In this document: positions 12,684 to 24,362 of the stretch, piece after piece
Layout of the letters: the number at the start of each line of letters is the position of its first letter
Position numbering within the stretch: the first letter of the stretch is position 1
Source of the DNA: Apiotrichum sp. Y4204
Taxonomy: Eukaryota > Basidiomycota > Tremellomycetes > Trichosporonales > Trichosporonaceae
Assembly: GCA_025531455.1 (NCBI GenBank)
Contig: JAMYHL010000023.1
Coordinates: forward strand, 124,001 to 188,000
Reading direction: 5' to 3'
DNA length: 64,000 nucleotides
The notes under the pieces: generated by a model
Databases searched by the model: none
The model's input: only the letters and a program-made list of their open reading frames with translations
Told to the model about the DNA's origin: nothing
Translations under genes and position numbers: made by a program

Positions 12684-14236
12684 TTACACAGCGACGACAA
12701 TTCCGCGCGCAACGAACCGCCCCACTGGCCCGGCACTCCCGCCCACAATGACGGGCAGCCATGCGCCCACGACCCACGGCAGGCCAAAGAGCATGACGCT
12801 CCACGTCCACAGGCGGCCCGCGGCGCCACCGACGCGGCGACCCGTAAGCGCCTTGAAGCGCGTCTCGGCGTAACACGCGGCGCCGACGAGGCCAAAAAAC
12901 TGCATGATCGCGCTCGGAGACGGCGGATTACTTGCTGTAATGTTGCCCAGCGCGTGGAGTGCTGTACTCAGCACGTAGGCGATTGGAAGACGCATGGCCC
13001 GTCGAGGGAGGCCGAGGAGCGCAGCGAGCGCAAAGGCTGTGGCGGTGAATGTGTGCTGCTGTCAGCGGGCGAAAGATTCTGGAGCTGAACGCAAACTGGC
13101 GACAGCTCATTCCACCCACATTGAAGATCTGGTGCCATCTGCGCCCCCAGAGATCGCACATGGACTCGCACGCGCACGGCCAATCAAAGAGGTCGGGGAA
13201 GCACCGCGCAGGCCAGAAAGTGGCGGTGCCGAGCGCCGCCAAAGCGTGGTAGATGATCGAGAGGGCCGCAAAGCCAGCTCCGCCGGCCGCGAGGCAGAGG
13301 ACGGAAACGCCAAAGTGGGGCTGTACGCTGTAGCCACCAAAGGAGACTGTCGCGTGCTGTTCTGCGTACTCGAATGGATTGGCGCCGGCTGCTTGAGATG
13401 CTGAGACGAGCGGTCCGAGAGTGGAGAGCATGCCGATGCATGCGTCGAGACACACCGCGTGTATAGCTACGATTGCTAGATGCCGCGCGACGGCCAGCGG
13501 ACGGGACCGCGGAGGAGGAACGGGGACGTAACGCGGATAGAAGCTTGCCTCCTTGGTATGGCTGTGGCCGTTGGCGTGGTGGCCTTTCGAGTGGTGACCG
13601 TTCGAATGGTGGCCGTTCGAGCCGCTCGAGCGGGTCGATCCATTGGAGCCGTTCGACACGTGCTTGCCGTTCGCTGTGCTGGAGCCGTTCACGCCGTTGG
13701 AGCCGTTCATCGCTCCATTGCTCCGCTTGCCCTCGTACTCCTTGCCATCGGCAACACCTACCATGCGCCAATTGAAGCACAGGTCCACCGCCGCCATGAA
13801 CCGGTTGTCAAAAACGAGATGCTGGACACAACCGCGGTGCGACCACTCAATGAGGCGGAGGACGAGCGGAAACCAGATCCACGTCGAGACATTGAGGCCG
13901 TCGAGCGCGGGGTCTGCTGTGAGTTCATGTACAAAATAGAAGAGTCTGGAGCTCTTTGCGCCGCGACACGTCCCCATTTCATCCCATTCTGGAATTCCAC
14001 AGCACCGAATACTCACCGACAAACCTCCACCCAGCCCACGCGCGCCCCGCCGCCGCAATAGCAAGCACGCCGACCGCCGCGCGGAGCGCCCGCGTCCCCG
14101 GCCGGAGAAGGAGGTACGCCTGGAGGACGTAAAGCGCAAAGGGGAGTGCCTGGGCGGCGACGCATGCCGGCGTCAGGGCGTACGGCTCGGCGGCGAGGAG
14201 CCGCGCATGCAGCGCGTTGAGGGGGCCAAAGGGCAT
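12684..14236 (-). CDS. Wax-synthase-like membrane-bound O-acyltransferase
   Basis: Exons on the minus strand are 14236-14017, 13916-13120 and 13055-12684 (introns 100 and 64 nt), giving 462 aa. Several hydrophobic helices flank the diagnostic LWGRRWHQIFN motif, the FWGRRWHQ signature of fungal wax-synthase/MBOAT enzymes. The splice after IFN restores a HTFTATAF continuation. The expected reaction is acyl transfer from acyl-CoA to a hydroxyl group in the ER membrane; the acceptor could be a fatty alcohol, sterol or terpenoid. A loop at about residues 127-180 is made of Asn-Gly, Ser and His repeats (such as NGHHSNGHHSKGHH). The second acceptor could instead be one triplet earlier. It diverges from the next gene with 363 bp between starts. 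Confidence 0.85.
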
Positions 14237-14599
14237 GGGAGACGCGACAATGGTTGTGTGCGGTGTGGTGTGTAGATCAAAATGTGGAGAGAGAGGTCGA
14301 GATGAATTATGCGCTGGGGTAATGTTCACCAGTACTGTCGTGGTGCTTTGCAGTGTGGAGGATGGAGCAGATGGACAACATTGCCCTTGGGTGTAATCGT
14401 GGGCGGCGATCGCCGATTAATCGGCAATTGTGATCTTTGAGACGTCCACCACGCGACTGCTCTTTTCAACGCGCTGCGACGCGAGCTGTGAGCGACGCGG
14501 TCGATCAACGCGTCGCGTTGCGACGCGACCGTGATCGTAGAGCCATGCATCCATTCTGTACAACTACCTCTTCTCCCCCACACCCACAACATTCACCGC
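14237..14599. other. Bidirectional promoter region
   Basis: This 363-bp gap lies between divergent start codons (wax-synthase-like, minus; unknown protein, plus). A run near 14455-14530 has repeated GCGACGCG-type words. No specific binding site can be assigned. Confidence 0.45.
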
Positions 14600-15394
14600 A
14601 TGGGGAGCGCCCAGTTTCGCGAGACCGCCGAAAAACAAACATCCCAGAGCCAGCTCCGCATGCCGGCCGAACGCACCATGTCGACACCATCGACGGCACC
14701 GACCCCAATGACAATGTCGCCTTTGTCAACCACATCGGGCGAGACAAGTACACGCACAGCATGCGCGCCCGCGCCGCGCCTCTCTCCAGAGGAGATCGCC
14801 GCGCTCGTCAAGGAGCTCGGGAGCTCGGGAGCGCAAATGCGTGCAATCTGCTCATTGGCTGCGGTGTCCGTCTCGTCACTGTTGAGAAACGAATCTTCGA
14901 AGCCGTCGAGGCGCAGCGCGCAGCGGCCGCCGCCAAAGTATACGATTTCGGCCACTACAGCAAGTCGGCGTGGCATGGGCTGTACGGGCGCGCGGCGCAG
15001 GGGTCCAGCAGCCGGGCGTTCATGGCTGCTGGCGGGGTTGAGATGGAGATTCAGGACTCGCTGCAGGGCATGCTGAAGAAGAGCCGGGGCGGGTCGTTTG
15101 GGACGAAATGCAGTGCCCTCAAGACGACGCGCAAGATTTACAAGAGCATCGCGCTTGCGGACGACACGCTCAGTTCGGAGGTTCGCAAAAACGCGGCACA
15201 CTGGAGGACCCCGTACATGGTGCGAATCCTTGGGACGTTTTCGGCCGACGAGCGGGCCCGCCTTGCGGAAGATTTGGATTTCGATGACAAGCTCGTAAGA
15301 GTTGGCTAACCTGGCGAGGTGCTATTGTGTCTTTGAGGAGGTGGACGACGTGATTGACATGCTGGACGCAGCCAGGCTGCCGAACAGGCCGTAG
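14600..15394 (+). CDS. Unrecognised protein
   Basis: The first exon starts at 14600 and carries a disordered head followed by a helix-like segment LSPEEIAALVKELGSSGAQ. The frame then changes, which needs an intron starting at 14841 (GTGCAA). The acceptor is at 14902 (AAG, 62 nt) or 14923 (CAG, 83 nt); both restore the frame carrying KVYDFGHYSKSAWHGLYGR. A second intron, 15295-15337 (43 nt, GTAAGA with an internal CTAAC), joins LDFDDKL to EVDDVIDMLDAA and a stop at 15392-15394. The product is about 200 aa, basic in the middle and acidic at the end. I recognise no domain. The alternative is that the other frame is coding upstream of 14900, so the N-terminal half is uncertain. Confidence 0.5.
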
Positions 15395-15782
15395 CTAGGG
15401 AGGGGGTATCAGATTGAACACCATGAGGAAAAGGTGCGTGGGATGCCCCAGGGTGTGGTGACTGATTACTGTTCACGGGTCACTGACACCGGAAGGTCGC
15501 TTATAAAGATGCCGCAGGATGCGGGTTCTGGTGGCTGGTGGCCAGTACAATAGATGTCAGCGGAGCCCAGTATATCAGTTGCAAGACGTTACTTGTGCAC
15601 TGGATCTGTCCTGGGTACTGTGGCCCTCGACGTGTATGACATCCTTCAATGGACGCAGAGAGCGTTGATTTTATTAATTTTTATTGATATCTATCACATT
15701 TACGTTGTCATCATGCACCTTTCACAGACTCTGTATCTCGCACCAAGACGCCGCTCGGCACTCCACTGCTCACTCCACAACC
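15395..15782. other. Intergenic; AT-rich, downstream of GH36 fragment
   Basis: It contains an AT-rich stretch at about 15660-15720 with AATAAAA-like words on the minus strand, which could act as a polyadenylation region for the gene fragment to its right. It holds none of the catalytic GH36 sequence that should follow an intact gene. Confidence 0.5.
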
Positions 15783-16411
15783 TCAAAGAGCACCACCCGA
15801 CTCCGATACGTACCGCGCATAGTGTACAATCTCGAGCTCGCCAGGGAGATCGACCGCGACGCCGAGTTTCTCGACGTACACGTCCTCGCCCGAGTTGTTT
15901 GTGATTGCGACGCAGCGGGCGAGCGCAGTAGGGAAGATGGCGTATATGAGAAAGACTTGAACTTTCCCCTCATCTTGCAACATGAGCGTCATTTCGCAAA
16001 CGTCCTTCTCTCGAGTCATGAACAGGTATGGTACGCCCCGCGACAGACCCCGCCGTCCGCCGTCGCCAGTCATGGCTCTGTAGCCTGTGAATCTCCAGGT
16101 TGCAGGGCGTTCGAGTGTCACAGCCGGGAGACAGACCCCTTCTGGACAGTCTCGGTGTTGGAATCCCCAGAATCCGAGTCCGGAGCCGCTGACGCCGCTG
16201 GCGCCGCGTGGAACGCACCAAAGTGCTCCAGCACCAGGTCGCCATCGACCCGGCGCACGATGTAGCTACATTCCGGGGCGGACAGCGTGCATACCATGCT
16301 GTTGGTCCCAAAGCCGTCGATATCTACTGAGACGCGCATGGTGGATGGGGTGCTGCGCTCTGTGTACTCTGGCTTACACGACGTGGGGATGTGCCACAAA
16401 ACGAGCGACAT
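15783..16411 (-). pseudogene. Truncated GH36 alpha-galactosidase (N-terminal domain only)
   Basis: Minus-strand reading from an ATG at 16411 (or 16429) gives a segment with CSYIVRRVDGDLVLEHFG, and a second frame gives CLPAVTLERPATW, then FLIYAIFPTALARCV and VEKLGVAVDLPGELEIVHYAR. Together they match the beta-sandwich N-terminal domain of GH36 alpha-galactosidases. The frames differ; a 68-nt GTGCGT..GAG intron could join them, or an indel may have occurred. The reading ends at 15783 just after a donor-like GTACGT (15808-15813). None of the ~500 residues of TIM barrel with the catalytic aspartates follows, because the next gene on the left begins within 400 bp. A functional enzyme is therefore impossible here. 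It is either a relic or a standalone domain. Confidence 0.65.
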
Positions 16412-16618
16412 GGGCCTGTTTATATACATGATTTCTGGGTCGTGCCTGAGTGCCTGAGTGGCGAATTGCCAAGATGTGATGCATGCACCGTGGTGACCAC
16501 TCAGAAACCACGTGCTCCACGTGCACAACCCAACCGTCCCCCGTTCCCCTCGAACTCTCGGTGACCGCTCAACGTCATCCCAAAGAACGTACCCAAATCT
16601 GTCATCACCCACCCCACA

Positions 16619-19195
16619 ATGACCGCGCTCGCGACCGAAATCCGCTCTCTCTCGGGCGGCGTCGACGCGCGCACCACCTCGGAACACGTCCGCGCCTATC
16701 TGGACAGCACGTATCCGGACCTCGCGTCGCTCCGTGGGCCGAAACGCCTGTCGTGGGGCGCGCGGCGGACGCTCGACGAGGATATAGCGTACTGGGCGAA
16801 ACGCGAGGCCGAGGAACGCGACAGGCTGCGAAAAGCGGAGGAAGCGCTCCCAGCCGCTGTTGAGGCCGCGGTCGCTGCGCTCTCGGATATCCTTGACCGC
16901 GCGCAAAAGCTTACTCTGGAGCGGTACGCGCTCAGCGACGCTGTTGGCGAGCTCCTTGCCCAGCTGTCCTCGGATGCACCCCTGCCCGACGAGGAGGAGG
17001 GAGAGCGCGGGCCGACGCTATTGGAGAAGATTGAGGTCACGCAGATGGCGCTTGCGCGCAGCCGGGCGGCGCTCGCGTGGGCGTCGGTCATGGAGCGGAT
17101 ACTCAAGATGCGGTGGGTTCGAGCTCGTGGGAGATTGCTGAGATTAGGGACACGGTGCTCGATCCGGGGAACCACACGCCGTCGCCGCTTGCTGCGCTGC
17201 CTCAGTTTCAAGCTTTGCACTCTGCCGTCGTCGAGCTGGAGGGCACGCTCCCGCCGGGGATGGTGCTCATTGATGCAATTCGGGAAGTGCGCGCCGAGAC
17301 GTGGACAAAGCTGCGGCTGGCGCTCGCGGCGCCGCTCCTCGCTGCCGCCGAGGCGATCGGGTGGCCGCGGCGGATCGACTACCCTTCTGTCCCTGCTGCT
17401 CAGCGGCGAGCATTCGAGCGCGCGTACACTGAGCTCCTGCATCTCCAGGCGGAAGGCGAGCGGCTCGGCCTCGGCGCAGCCGTCGCGGACTGGACGGCAG
17501 GCGACGGCCTCTTCCCCCTCCAAACCCTCGTTGGGCCGATTGAGCTTCGGTTCAAATACCACTTTATGGGCGGGCGGAATACGAACCGTGTGGACAAGCC
17601 CGAGTGGGGATTCGCGAATATCACTGACGCGGTGTTTGAGCACGAGGGCTTTATCCGCGACTATCTCCAGCCGCTGACCGCGCGTGCGGGCTTTGGCGCC
17701 GTGGACGTCAAGGTGGGAAGTGTGGGGGTGTTTCTAACTGACCACAGTCGGAACTCATGATGCTCCTCTTCCCGATCCTGCTGCGGTTCCTCCGCATGCG
17801 CATCCCACACCTCCTCAAGCACCCCGCGCTGCTCGCGCACACAGTGTACCAGACCGTGCTGTTTGACGACACGGCGCGCGCAGCGGGGTTCGACCTCACG
17901 CGTACGAGCCTCTACCGCGGCACCGACGCGCCCGAGTGGGAGGGCCTCGCGGGCGTCGTCCTCCGCGAAGAAGACTGGTTCGAGCAGTGGCTCCAGGGCG
18001 AGAAAAAGTGTGAGTGCAAAACACAACGCAGACGCTGAGATAAAGTCGCAGAGACGTCGCTCAACGACATTATCTCCGCCCCAGATGCGTGGCAGCTCTC
18101 AGAGGACGACACGGGCCTCCCCACCACCGAGAGTGCGCGGCAGGTCCGCGCCCTCCTCGAGACCATTACAGACCGGTACGCGCCCCTCCCGGCGCTCGAG
18201 TACCAGGTGGCGTTTGTGCGTGTCGTGCAGCTCCCCCTGCTCGCGGCGTACCATGCCCGTGTGGGGGGCAGCCTGGACGCGTTTGAGACGCTCTCGAGCG
18301 CCTTCGTCGCCATGATCCCCGGTGCGCTTGGTCAGCGGCCAACAGACACGAGCACGCGCCTCGCGGGCAGCGCGGGCCTTGAGAAACTCATAAAGGCCCA
18401 GGTCAGCGCGAATTACATTCTCGCCGCGTGCCGTGCATGGTCTAATGAACTGGTATGTCCTTTTTAATACTCCTCTGACGGCAGCTATTCGTCGAAATGT
18501 CCGCATATATCGGAGACTCGGACACGGCACCCTCGGTATGGGACCCGCAGATGGACAAGTACGGCTCGCTGCGCGCGCGCGCCGAGGACATGATGGTGCG
18601 CCTCGTGTCGGCCGAGGTCGAGGCCGATCTCAAGCAGCACCTCACGCGGCGGTGGGATCTGGGCACCGCAAACGACGAGGTATCCGCGACACCAAACGAC
18701 GCAGCGAGGGAAGACGCGCCGTCCAGCTCCCTCGTAGCTGCGCTCGCGGCCTTTTCTTCTCTGCTCTCAACTCTCTCCACATCTCTCCCCCGCCCGACCG
18801 TCGCGCGGATCTACCGCCGCGTCGCCGCCCACCTCGCCAACCACATTACGCAGCGCGCCGTCTTTGCCGGCTGGTCAAAGTTCACGGCCAAGGGCGGCCG
18901 TTCCCTCCAGCACGAGGTGGATGACTGGCGCCTCGCGGCTGCCCAGGGCGTCGGCGAGGACAGCAACATCCCGACGGACGCGCCGTGGGCCTCCCTCGCT
19001 GCCATGGCGAACATTCTCGCGTTGCCGAGCGAGGCGGACGCCGAGCCTGGCGCACCGACACTCCCGCAGGCAATGGCGGCTGCGTGGGGCGCGCCGTCCG
19101 CCCTCCAGAGCCTCAAGGAGCGGGCCGGAGCGATGGAACTCGATGCCGAGCAGATGCAGGCTGTGCTCCGCCGGAGAGTGGACTGCTGGCGGTAG
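16619..19195 (+). CDS. RINT1: RINT1/Tip20-family vesicle tethering protein
   Basis: Exons 16619-17112, 17148-17712, 17748-18009, 18046-18452, 18485-19195 give 812 aa. The introns are only 35, 35, 36 and 32 nt, and each one is required to hold the frame. The mostly helical protein has a coiled-coil-like N-terminus. It also has GGRNTNRVDKPEWGFANI, FIRDYLQPL, WFEQWLQGEKKFAETSLNDI and WDPQMDKYGSLRARAEDM, typical of the RINT-1/TIP-1 domain. This family is part of the Dsl1/NRZ complex at the ER, which tethers Golgi-derived COPI vesicles to the ER SNAREs. The exon 3-4 junction was chosen because only the acceptor at 18045 avoids a stop and restores the conserved KKFA. It converges on RNA14 with 60 bp between stop codons. 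Confidence 0.9.
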
Positions 19196-19255
19196 GAGAT
19201 GCATCAGAGGGAGATAATGTAGTGGAGGTGGATATTATGCATCATGATGAGACTA

Positions 19256-22200
19256 CTAGAATCGCCGGCCACGGAACCCGCCCCGGCCCATCGGCGGCCG
19301 CGCTACAGGCGCATGCGGCACGTGCGGCGCGTGCGGTGCATGTCCGGCGCCAGGCGCCGGGATGGCGTTGCCGCCGGGTGCAATGTTGGAGAAGAGGCCA
19401 ATAATGTCGTCGGCGCGGAAGATTGGCCCATCAAATGTTCTGGTCGTTGGGAGGCGGCCGATAAACCACGAGAGCGCCTGGGGGACGCCTCCGGGGGGCT
19501 GGGTGAATCCGGCGGCACGGGGCGCGACTGGAACCGGCGGACGGACGGGGGGCAGCGGGGAGCGGCCACCGGGCGCGAACCGGCCCGGGACAGGGGGCTG
19601 GAAGCCGGCGCGCGGCGGGGGCGGGGAGGCGGCGCGTGCGCGCTTGAACGTGTCGACGCGGGCGGGCGAGCGGGGAGGGGAGAGCGCGCGCTTCTGCGGC
19701 GAGTTGCGTATCGGGCTTGGAGCGCGCGGCGGGCCTGTTGGCGGGAAGGGGGGCAGGGCGGGGGTCGCAGCGGGTGCGGGGGCTGCTTGCGCGCGGCCAA
19801 AGCCGAGATCACGGATCGCAATCTCGTCGATACCGTTGTACGAGTACCGCGAGGCAAAGCGCTTGAGCGGCGTGTCCTTCGGGAACGCCTCCATGAAGCG
19901 CGCCTCGAGCTTGTGCACCGCAGTAAGGTCGCCGTACATGTACTCGAAGCGTGCCCAGGCGTCCCATAGCGGGCGGGCCTTTTCAGCAGGAATTTTGAGT
20001 GCTGAGCGCTCGAAGAGGGCCCGCGCGTCTGTAATTAGCATCAATACAATGGAGGCAAAACAGCATCACACAGAAAGGACGTTTAGACCGCGGTATTTCA
20101 ACTCACTTGTGTCGTCGTTGATTGAGAGCAAAAAGTTGAGATAGCTCATGACAAAGCTGACGTCCTCGGAGAAGAGCTTGAGGCCAAACTCGAAAATGCG
20201 CACGGCTACAGTCTGGTCCTTGTTCGAGTGGTACTCCATGAGCGCGGACGCCTCAAAGATGTGCCACGTTACATTTGGCGACTTGCGGGCTTTCCCAAAC
20301 ACGATACGGGCAGCCTTGAGACCCTCGGCGCGGCGCGCAAAGCGCATGTACATGACCCACACGATGCCGGCGGCCGTCTTGATGCCCTCAATGTCCTTGT
20401 TGCGGCGCTCTTGGACGAGATTGCCCCGCTCCTCGCGTTCACGGATCAGGCGCGCAGTGTCACCCTCCTCGCCATCCAGATCACTGGCGGGCGCGGCGGG
20501 AATCTCCGGGCCTTTTGCAGCTTCTACCTCGAGGGCAATCTGGGCGGAGAGCTCCTCAACCTCCGTGTCGAGGTGTTGGATCAGCGCGAGGAAGATCTTG
20601 TGGCACTCGGCGTAGTTCTTCTTGTCCTCCTCCGCTTCGGCCAGGGCAAAGGTGAGGAGAAAGCTTTTCGGGCACGCAGTGACGCCGGCCTTGAGGAATG
20701 CCACACCCTCATCCGTCCGCCCCCCGCTCAGGTGGTACGCGGCCGCGTAGTGCCACAGCTCGGGGTAATGGCGCATCTGCGCCATGCACTTTTTCAGTGC
20801 ATACCCCACACGCTGCACCACCAGCGACTCGTCGTCCGTGTTGAGCGGGTTGCCCTCCTCCCACTTGATGTACGCGCGCCAGGCGGCAACGACGCGGCGG
20901 TCATTGTCCGAGTACTGCGGCATTGGCGGGATGATAGGGTGCGGGATGATGTCGGTGAGTCCGCGCATCTCGCGCAGCGCCGTACGCGCCGTCATGTACG
21001 CCGGGGAGCGGTCTGCGAGAAACTTTTTCGCCGTGAGCTTGTTTTGCACGCTCTCAAACGCGTCGTACTGCTTCCACAGCGCCTCGACGTTGTTGAGCGG
21101 AATGGCCACCGCGCGCTGGTACAGCTTGCGGAGCGTGTCGTTCTGCTGCTGAATGTCCCATGGGTTCTTCGACTTGTGCTCTGCAATGTAGTGAATGTAC
21201 TCCTGCCAGAGCTCGCCGCTCTCGCGGTCAATGCCACACTCCTTGAGCGCATACTCGTACGCCTGGGTAACGACGGCACGCGCCTTCTCCGCATTCGGGC
21301 CCTCGCTGGGGTTCTGTCGACGAATATAGTGAAGGTACGCCTCTGATGGGTTAGAAATTGGGAGCTACTATGCACCCACTCCAGAGATTGACATTCGGCG
21401 CGGCCATGAGCGTGCCTGCGCTGCCGAGGGCGCGGGCGAAAAGCGCCTCGACCTGGCTAAAGTTGGACAGCGCGAGCTCCAGGTTGATGAGAGCGAGCAT
21501 GGGTTGCGCCTGGGGTCAGATGATCCTGTATTTGCACACCCACCGCAGTCGGATTCTCCACCGCTAGGACCTCATACCACGCGCGGGCGTCGACAATTTC
21601 CGTCTTCTGTATCGCCCACTGGAAGAGCGAGAGAGCGGACGCGGAATCCGAGGGGTCTGGGGTAAGAACAGCAGGGTAAGTCCGTGACTCACACTGGCGG
21701 TAGTGGCGCACGAGGGCGGCATTGGCAACGACACTTGGCGACTCGTCCGTGAGTCCCTCTGGCAGGCCGACCTTGACCTCTGCCTCGGCATCCTCGACAC
21801 CATTGTACTCCTCCTGGACGGGCAGCGCCTCCTGGACGGGTGCCTCCTCGGCGACCACAGGTGCCGGGCTTTCTTCCGGCGGAGGCGCCGTCACGGCCGT
21901 CACGGGCTCCTCTTCCCCCTCACCCCCGGCCGCGGCCTCATCGGCATCAGCCGGCACCGAGGGATCGTATGCTGCTGGCACATGTGCATCCATTTCGTCG
22001 GCGGGAACAGACGGGTCGTAGCCACCGGCACGCACCGCCTCTCCGCCCATCTCATCTGCCGGCACCGAGGGGTCATACCCGCCCATCACCGGTTCGTCAG
22101 CGGGCACGGACGGGTCGTAGCCCGCTGCCGCCGGCGCTGGAGCTGCCGCTGGGGCTGGCGGGTCAACGGGAGGAGCATCGGAAGAGGCAGCGTCAGCATC

Positions 22201-22269
22201 ATTAGCGTCTGGGCGCACGGGCGCAGGCTCGGGGTCGGGGACCCCCGGGACAGCGGCGGTATCGGACAT
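19256..22269 (-). CDS. RNA14: mRNA 3'-end processing factor Rna14 (CstF77 orthologue)
   Basis: Minus-strand exons 22269-21693, 21656-21544, 21509-21380, 21342-20107, 20028-19256 give 942 aa; introns are 36, 34, 37 and 78 nt. The N-terminal ~150 residues are acidic and Pro/Ala-rich with four copies of a YDPSVPADE repeat. HAT repeats follow through the centre (NLWKAYLHYIRR, ELWQEYIHYI, LWHYAAAYHLSGG, ARALFERSALK), the Suf domain of Rna14/CstF77. The C-terminus is Pro-rich and carries LPTTRTFDGPIFRADDII, like the monkeytail that binds Rna15. It ends in a GRGG-type RGG patch. Role: scaffold of cleavage factor IA/CstF for pre-mRNA cleavage and polyadenylation in the nucleus. The first intron is 36 nt and frame-neutral, but its GTGAGT, CTTAC and CAG signals are strong. 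Confidence 0.95.
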
Positions 22270-22897
22270 CTAACAAGGACGGAAGGATGGAGAGGGAGAA
22301 TGAGATTGGACAATAGATATAAGATAAAGAAAGAGTTTCGTGCAGCTGCGACGAAGGATCCGGGATCTTGGTGAAGCAGGTTCAGCGGGACAACGGGCAG
22401 TTATCCATCTATGCTAGGGTGCGGGTGGTGGGGAGAACGGTATGAATGGTGGTGAGCAGAAGGGCGGAGATGGGGAGAGAGAAGAGAAAGAGAAAGAAGG
22501 GGGAGAAGAAGACAACAATGAAGCGCGCGGATTTTGAATCGCAGCCCAGTGATCCAGTGACGAATGGCGGACAGACAGCCAAGCCGTCATGATGGCAGGA
22601 GCAGGGAAGGAAGGAAGACAAAAGCGTCACATACAAGGTTGATAATGGAAAAAGGTACATCCCTCCACTTAACTACACGTCATTTAAAGAATGATTGCAC
22701 ACGTGCTGCTGCCATGGTTATTGGCGGAGATCTCCCAATCTCCACGGCGCGTCGCGTTGTTCAAAGCAACTTCGAGAATGCCAGCGGCAAAAAACCCAAA
22801 GCATAAGCCCAAGAGCGTGATTCTCCTTCTTGCTCGCCAATACGTGTTCTCTTGACATTCACACTCCCCTGCACTCCCTACATCAAGAGAACAAACA
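22270..22897. other. Divergent promoter region RNA14 / CHY finger
   Basis: This 628-bp gap lies between divergent starts and is A/G-rich on the + strand at about 22440-22520. No specific element is assigned. A pyrimidine-rich stretch leads into the ATG at 22898. Confidence 0.45.
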
Positions 22898-23584
22898 ATG
22901 TGGTAAGTTTTTTTTTTTTTCGTCGCGCGCTCGGGGTGTGTCGATAGCGCTAATGGCAGCAAACATATCCTCAATGCGCAGGTCGCGATCCGCGCGCCGT
23001 GCTGCCAGAAGTGGTTTGACGTGAGTGAGCGAGAGCGGGTGGGAGGGGAAGGAAGAGAGGGTGGGAGAACGAAAGCGTTTAGTGGGGGAGGAATGTCGAC
23101 GCTTAGTCCGAGGTGTGCAGTGAGCCCCACCACTAACGCCAGTGCCCGGAATGTCATGCCGAGAAGGAGGACCACAACCTGCGGCGGACGTACGAGATGG
23201 TCTTTATGTGCAAGAAGGTGCGTCCGAAGAGGGTGCAGCGCGCTGAGCGCGCTGTGCGCTTAGCGCTGGGTATTGCACTTCTTCACCCAGCACCTTGTTT
23301 TCTCCACTGTTCGCTTACACACAGTGCAAAAAGGCGTTCCGCAAGGACATGAGGGAGTACGAGGAAGCCGACGAGTACTGCCCGCACTGCGACAACCAAT
23401 ACGTGAGCTCTCTCCAGACTACCAAACTGACGTGCAGGTACTCGAGGCGAAGACGCCCAAGGCGATGCTGGGCGTGGAGGGCGAGGACGCGCGCGTCGAC
23501 GCGCGCATGATCAAGGACGACCGCGAGAAGGAGCGCGAGGGCCGGAGCCTGTTTACTCGCGACGACACTGACCGGCTGGGATGA
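22898..23584 (+). CDS. CHY-type zinc finger protein
   Basis: Exons 22898-22902, 22960-23020, 23143-23217, 23325-23402, 23438-23584 give 121 aa. The first coding exon is just ATGTG; its splice produces MCKHILNAQ, matching the family N-terminus. Zinc ligands follow: CKH, PCCQKWFDCPECH, CKKC and CPHCDN, spread over four exons and ending at residue ~72. The tail AMLGVEGEDARVDARMIKDD is the conserved C-terminal segment of the fungal protein. CHY fingers bind zinc; the yeast relative Hot13 helps oxidative folding of small Tim proteins in mitochondria, so a redox or zinc-handling role is possible here but not shown. Introns are 57, 122, 107 and 35 nt. Confidence 0.93.
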
Positions 23585-24362
23585 GGTGCTAGGTGAAGGG
23601 TGAAGGGTGAAGGGGGAGGCAGTTTGGAGGCGGAGTGAGGTGGAGGAGGGTGAAGGGGCCGGAGAATGCGTGGGGAGTGGAGGGTTCGCGGCGAGCATGG
23701 GAGACACGGGTGGACGGTGGACGCAAGACATGAGCTGGGGGGATGGTGTGGGGGTCGACATGCTCGCACGACATGAGACGATCGATCACCCATCCGGACG
23801 GATCAAGGCTCACGGGCGTGGGCTCGGGGCTCGAAGCGGTGCCACGCACAAGTACTGAGCTCGCGAACTCGCAACTCGACCTCGCCAAACTCAAACTCGC
23901 GATCCACAATCTCACAATCTCACGATTCCCATCTCGCGTCGTGACGCGTGACCGTGGCTGGTGCGCGTCACGGCGGATCGTGCTTCTCGCGAGGACGCGA
24001 AGCAGCGCGAAACCTCATGCTCGGGTCGCGCACGGCGGGCCGTAGCTGGCCTGTGCGCCGCCATGCGTAGCATGCTTGTGCTTACCCCCAGTACCCCAGC
24101 TTTGTATTTATGTAATTCGGAAATATCCCCCATCCCCGTCCCCAACTCCCACTCTTCCGACACCTCCGGCTCTTCCGACTCTTCCAGTAATAATCATAGT
24201 ACATGCATAGTTCACTAGCAATCGTGTCGTCAGGGTCATAATCTATCCATGACAATGGCGGACGCAGGGCAGCGGGCAGCGGGCAATGCTGGCCGGCGTC
24301 GGGGGTATAGATAGGGTGTGGTGGCCATAAGGAATCTAGGCATTCCGGTCGGATTCTCCCGG
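23585..24362. other. Intergenic between convergent genes
   Basis: Starts with three tandem GTGAAGG units at about 23593-23614, inside a G-rich stretch on the + strand to about 23750. Nothing else is recognisable. It must hold both transcription end regions. Confidence 0.45.

Noticed and set aside
14593..15201. 202-codon minus-strand frame opposite the unknown gene at 14600-15394
   Set aside because: The plus strand has a better protein-like C-terminal exon and two plausible introns; the antisense frame has no motif.
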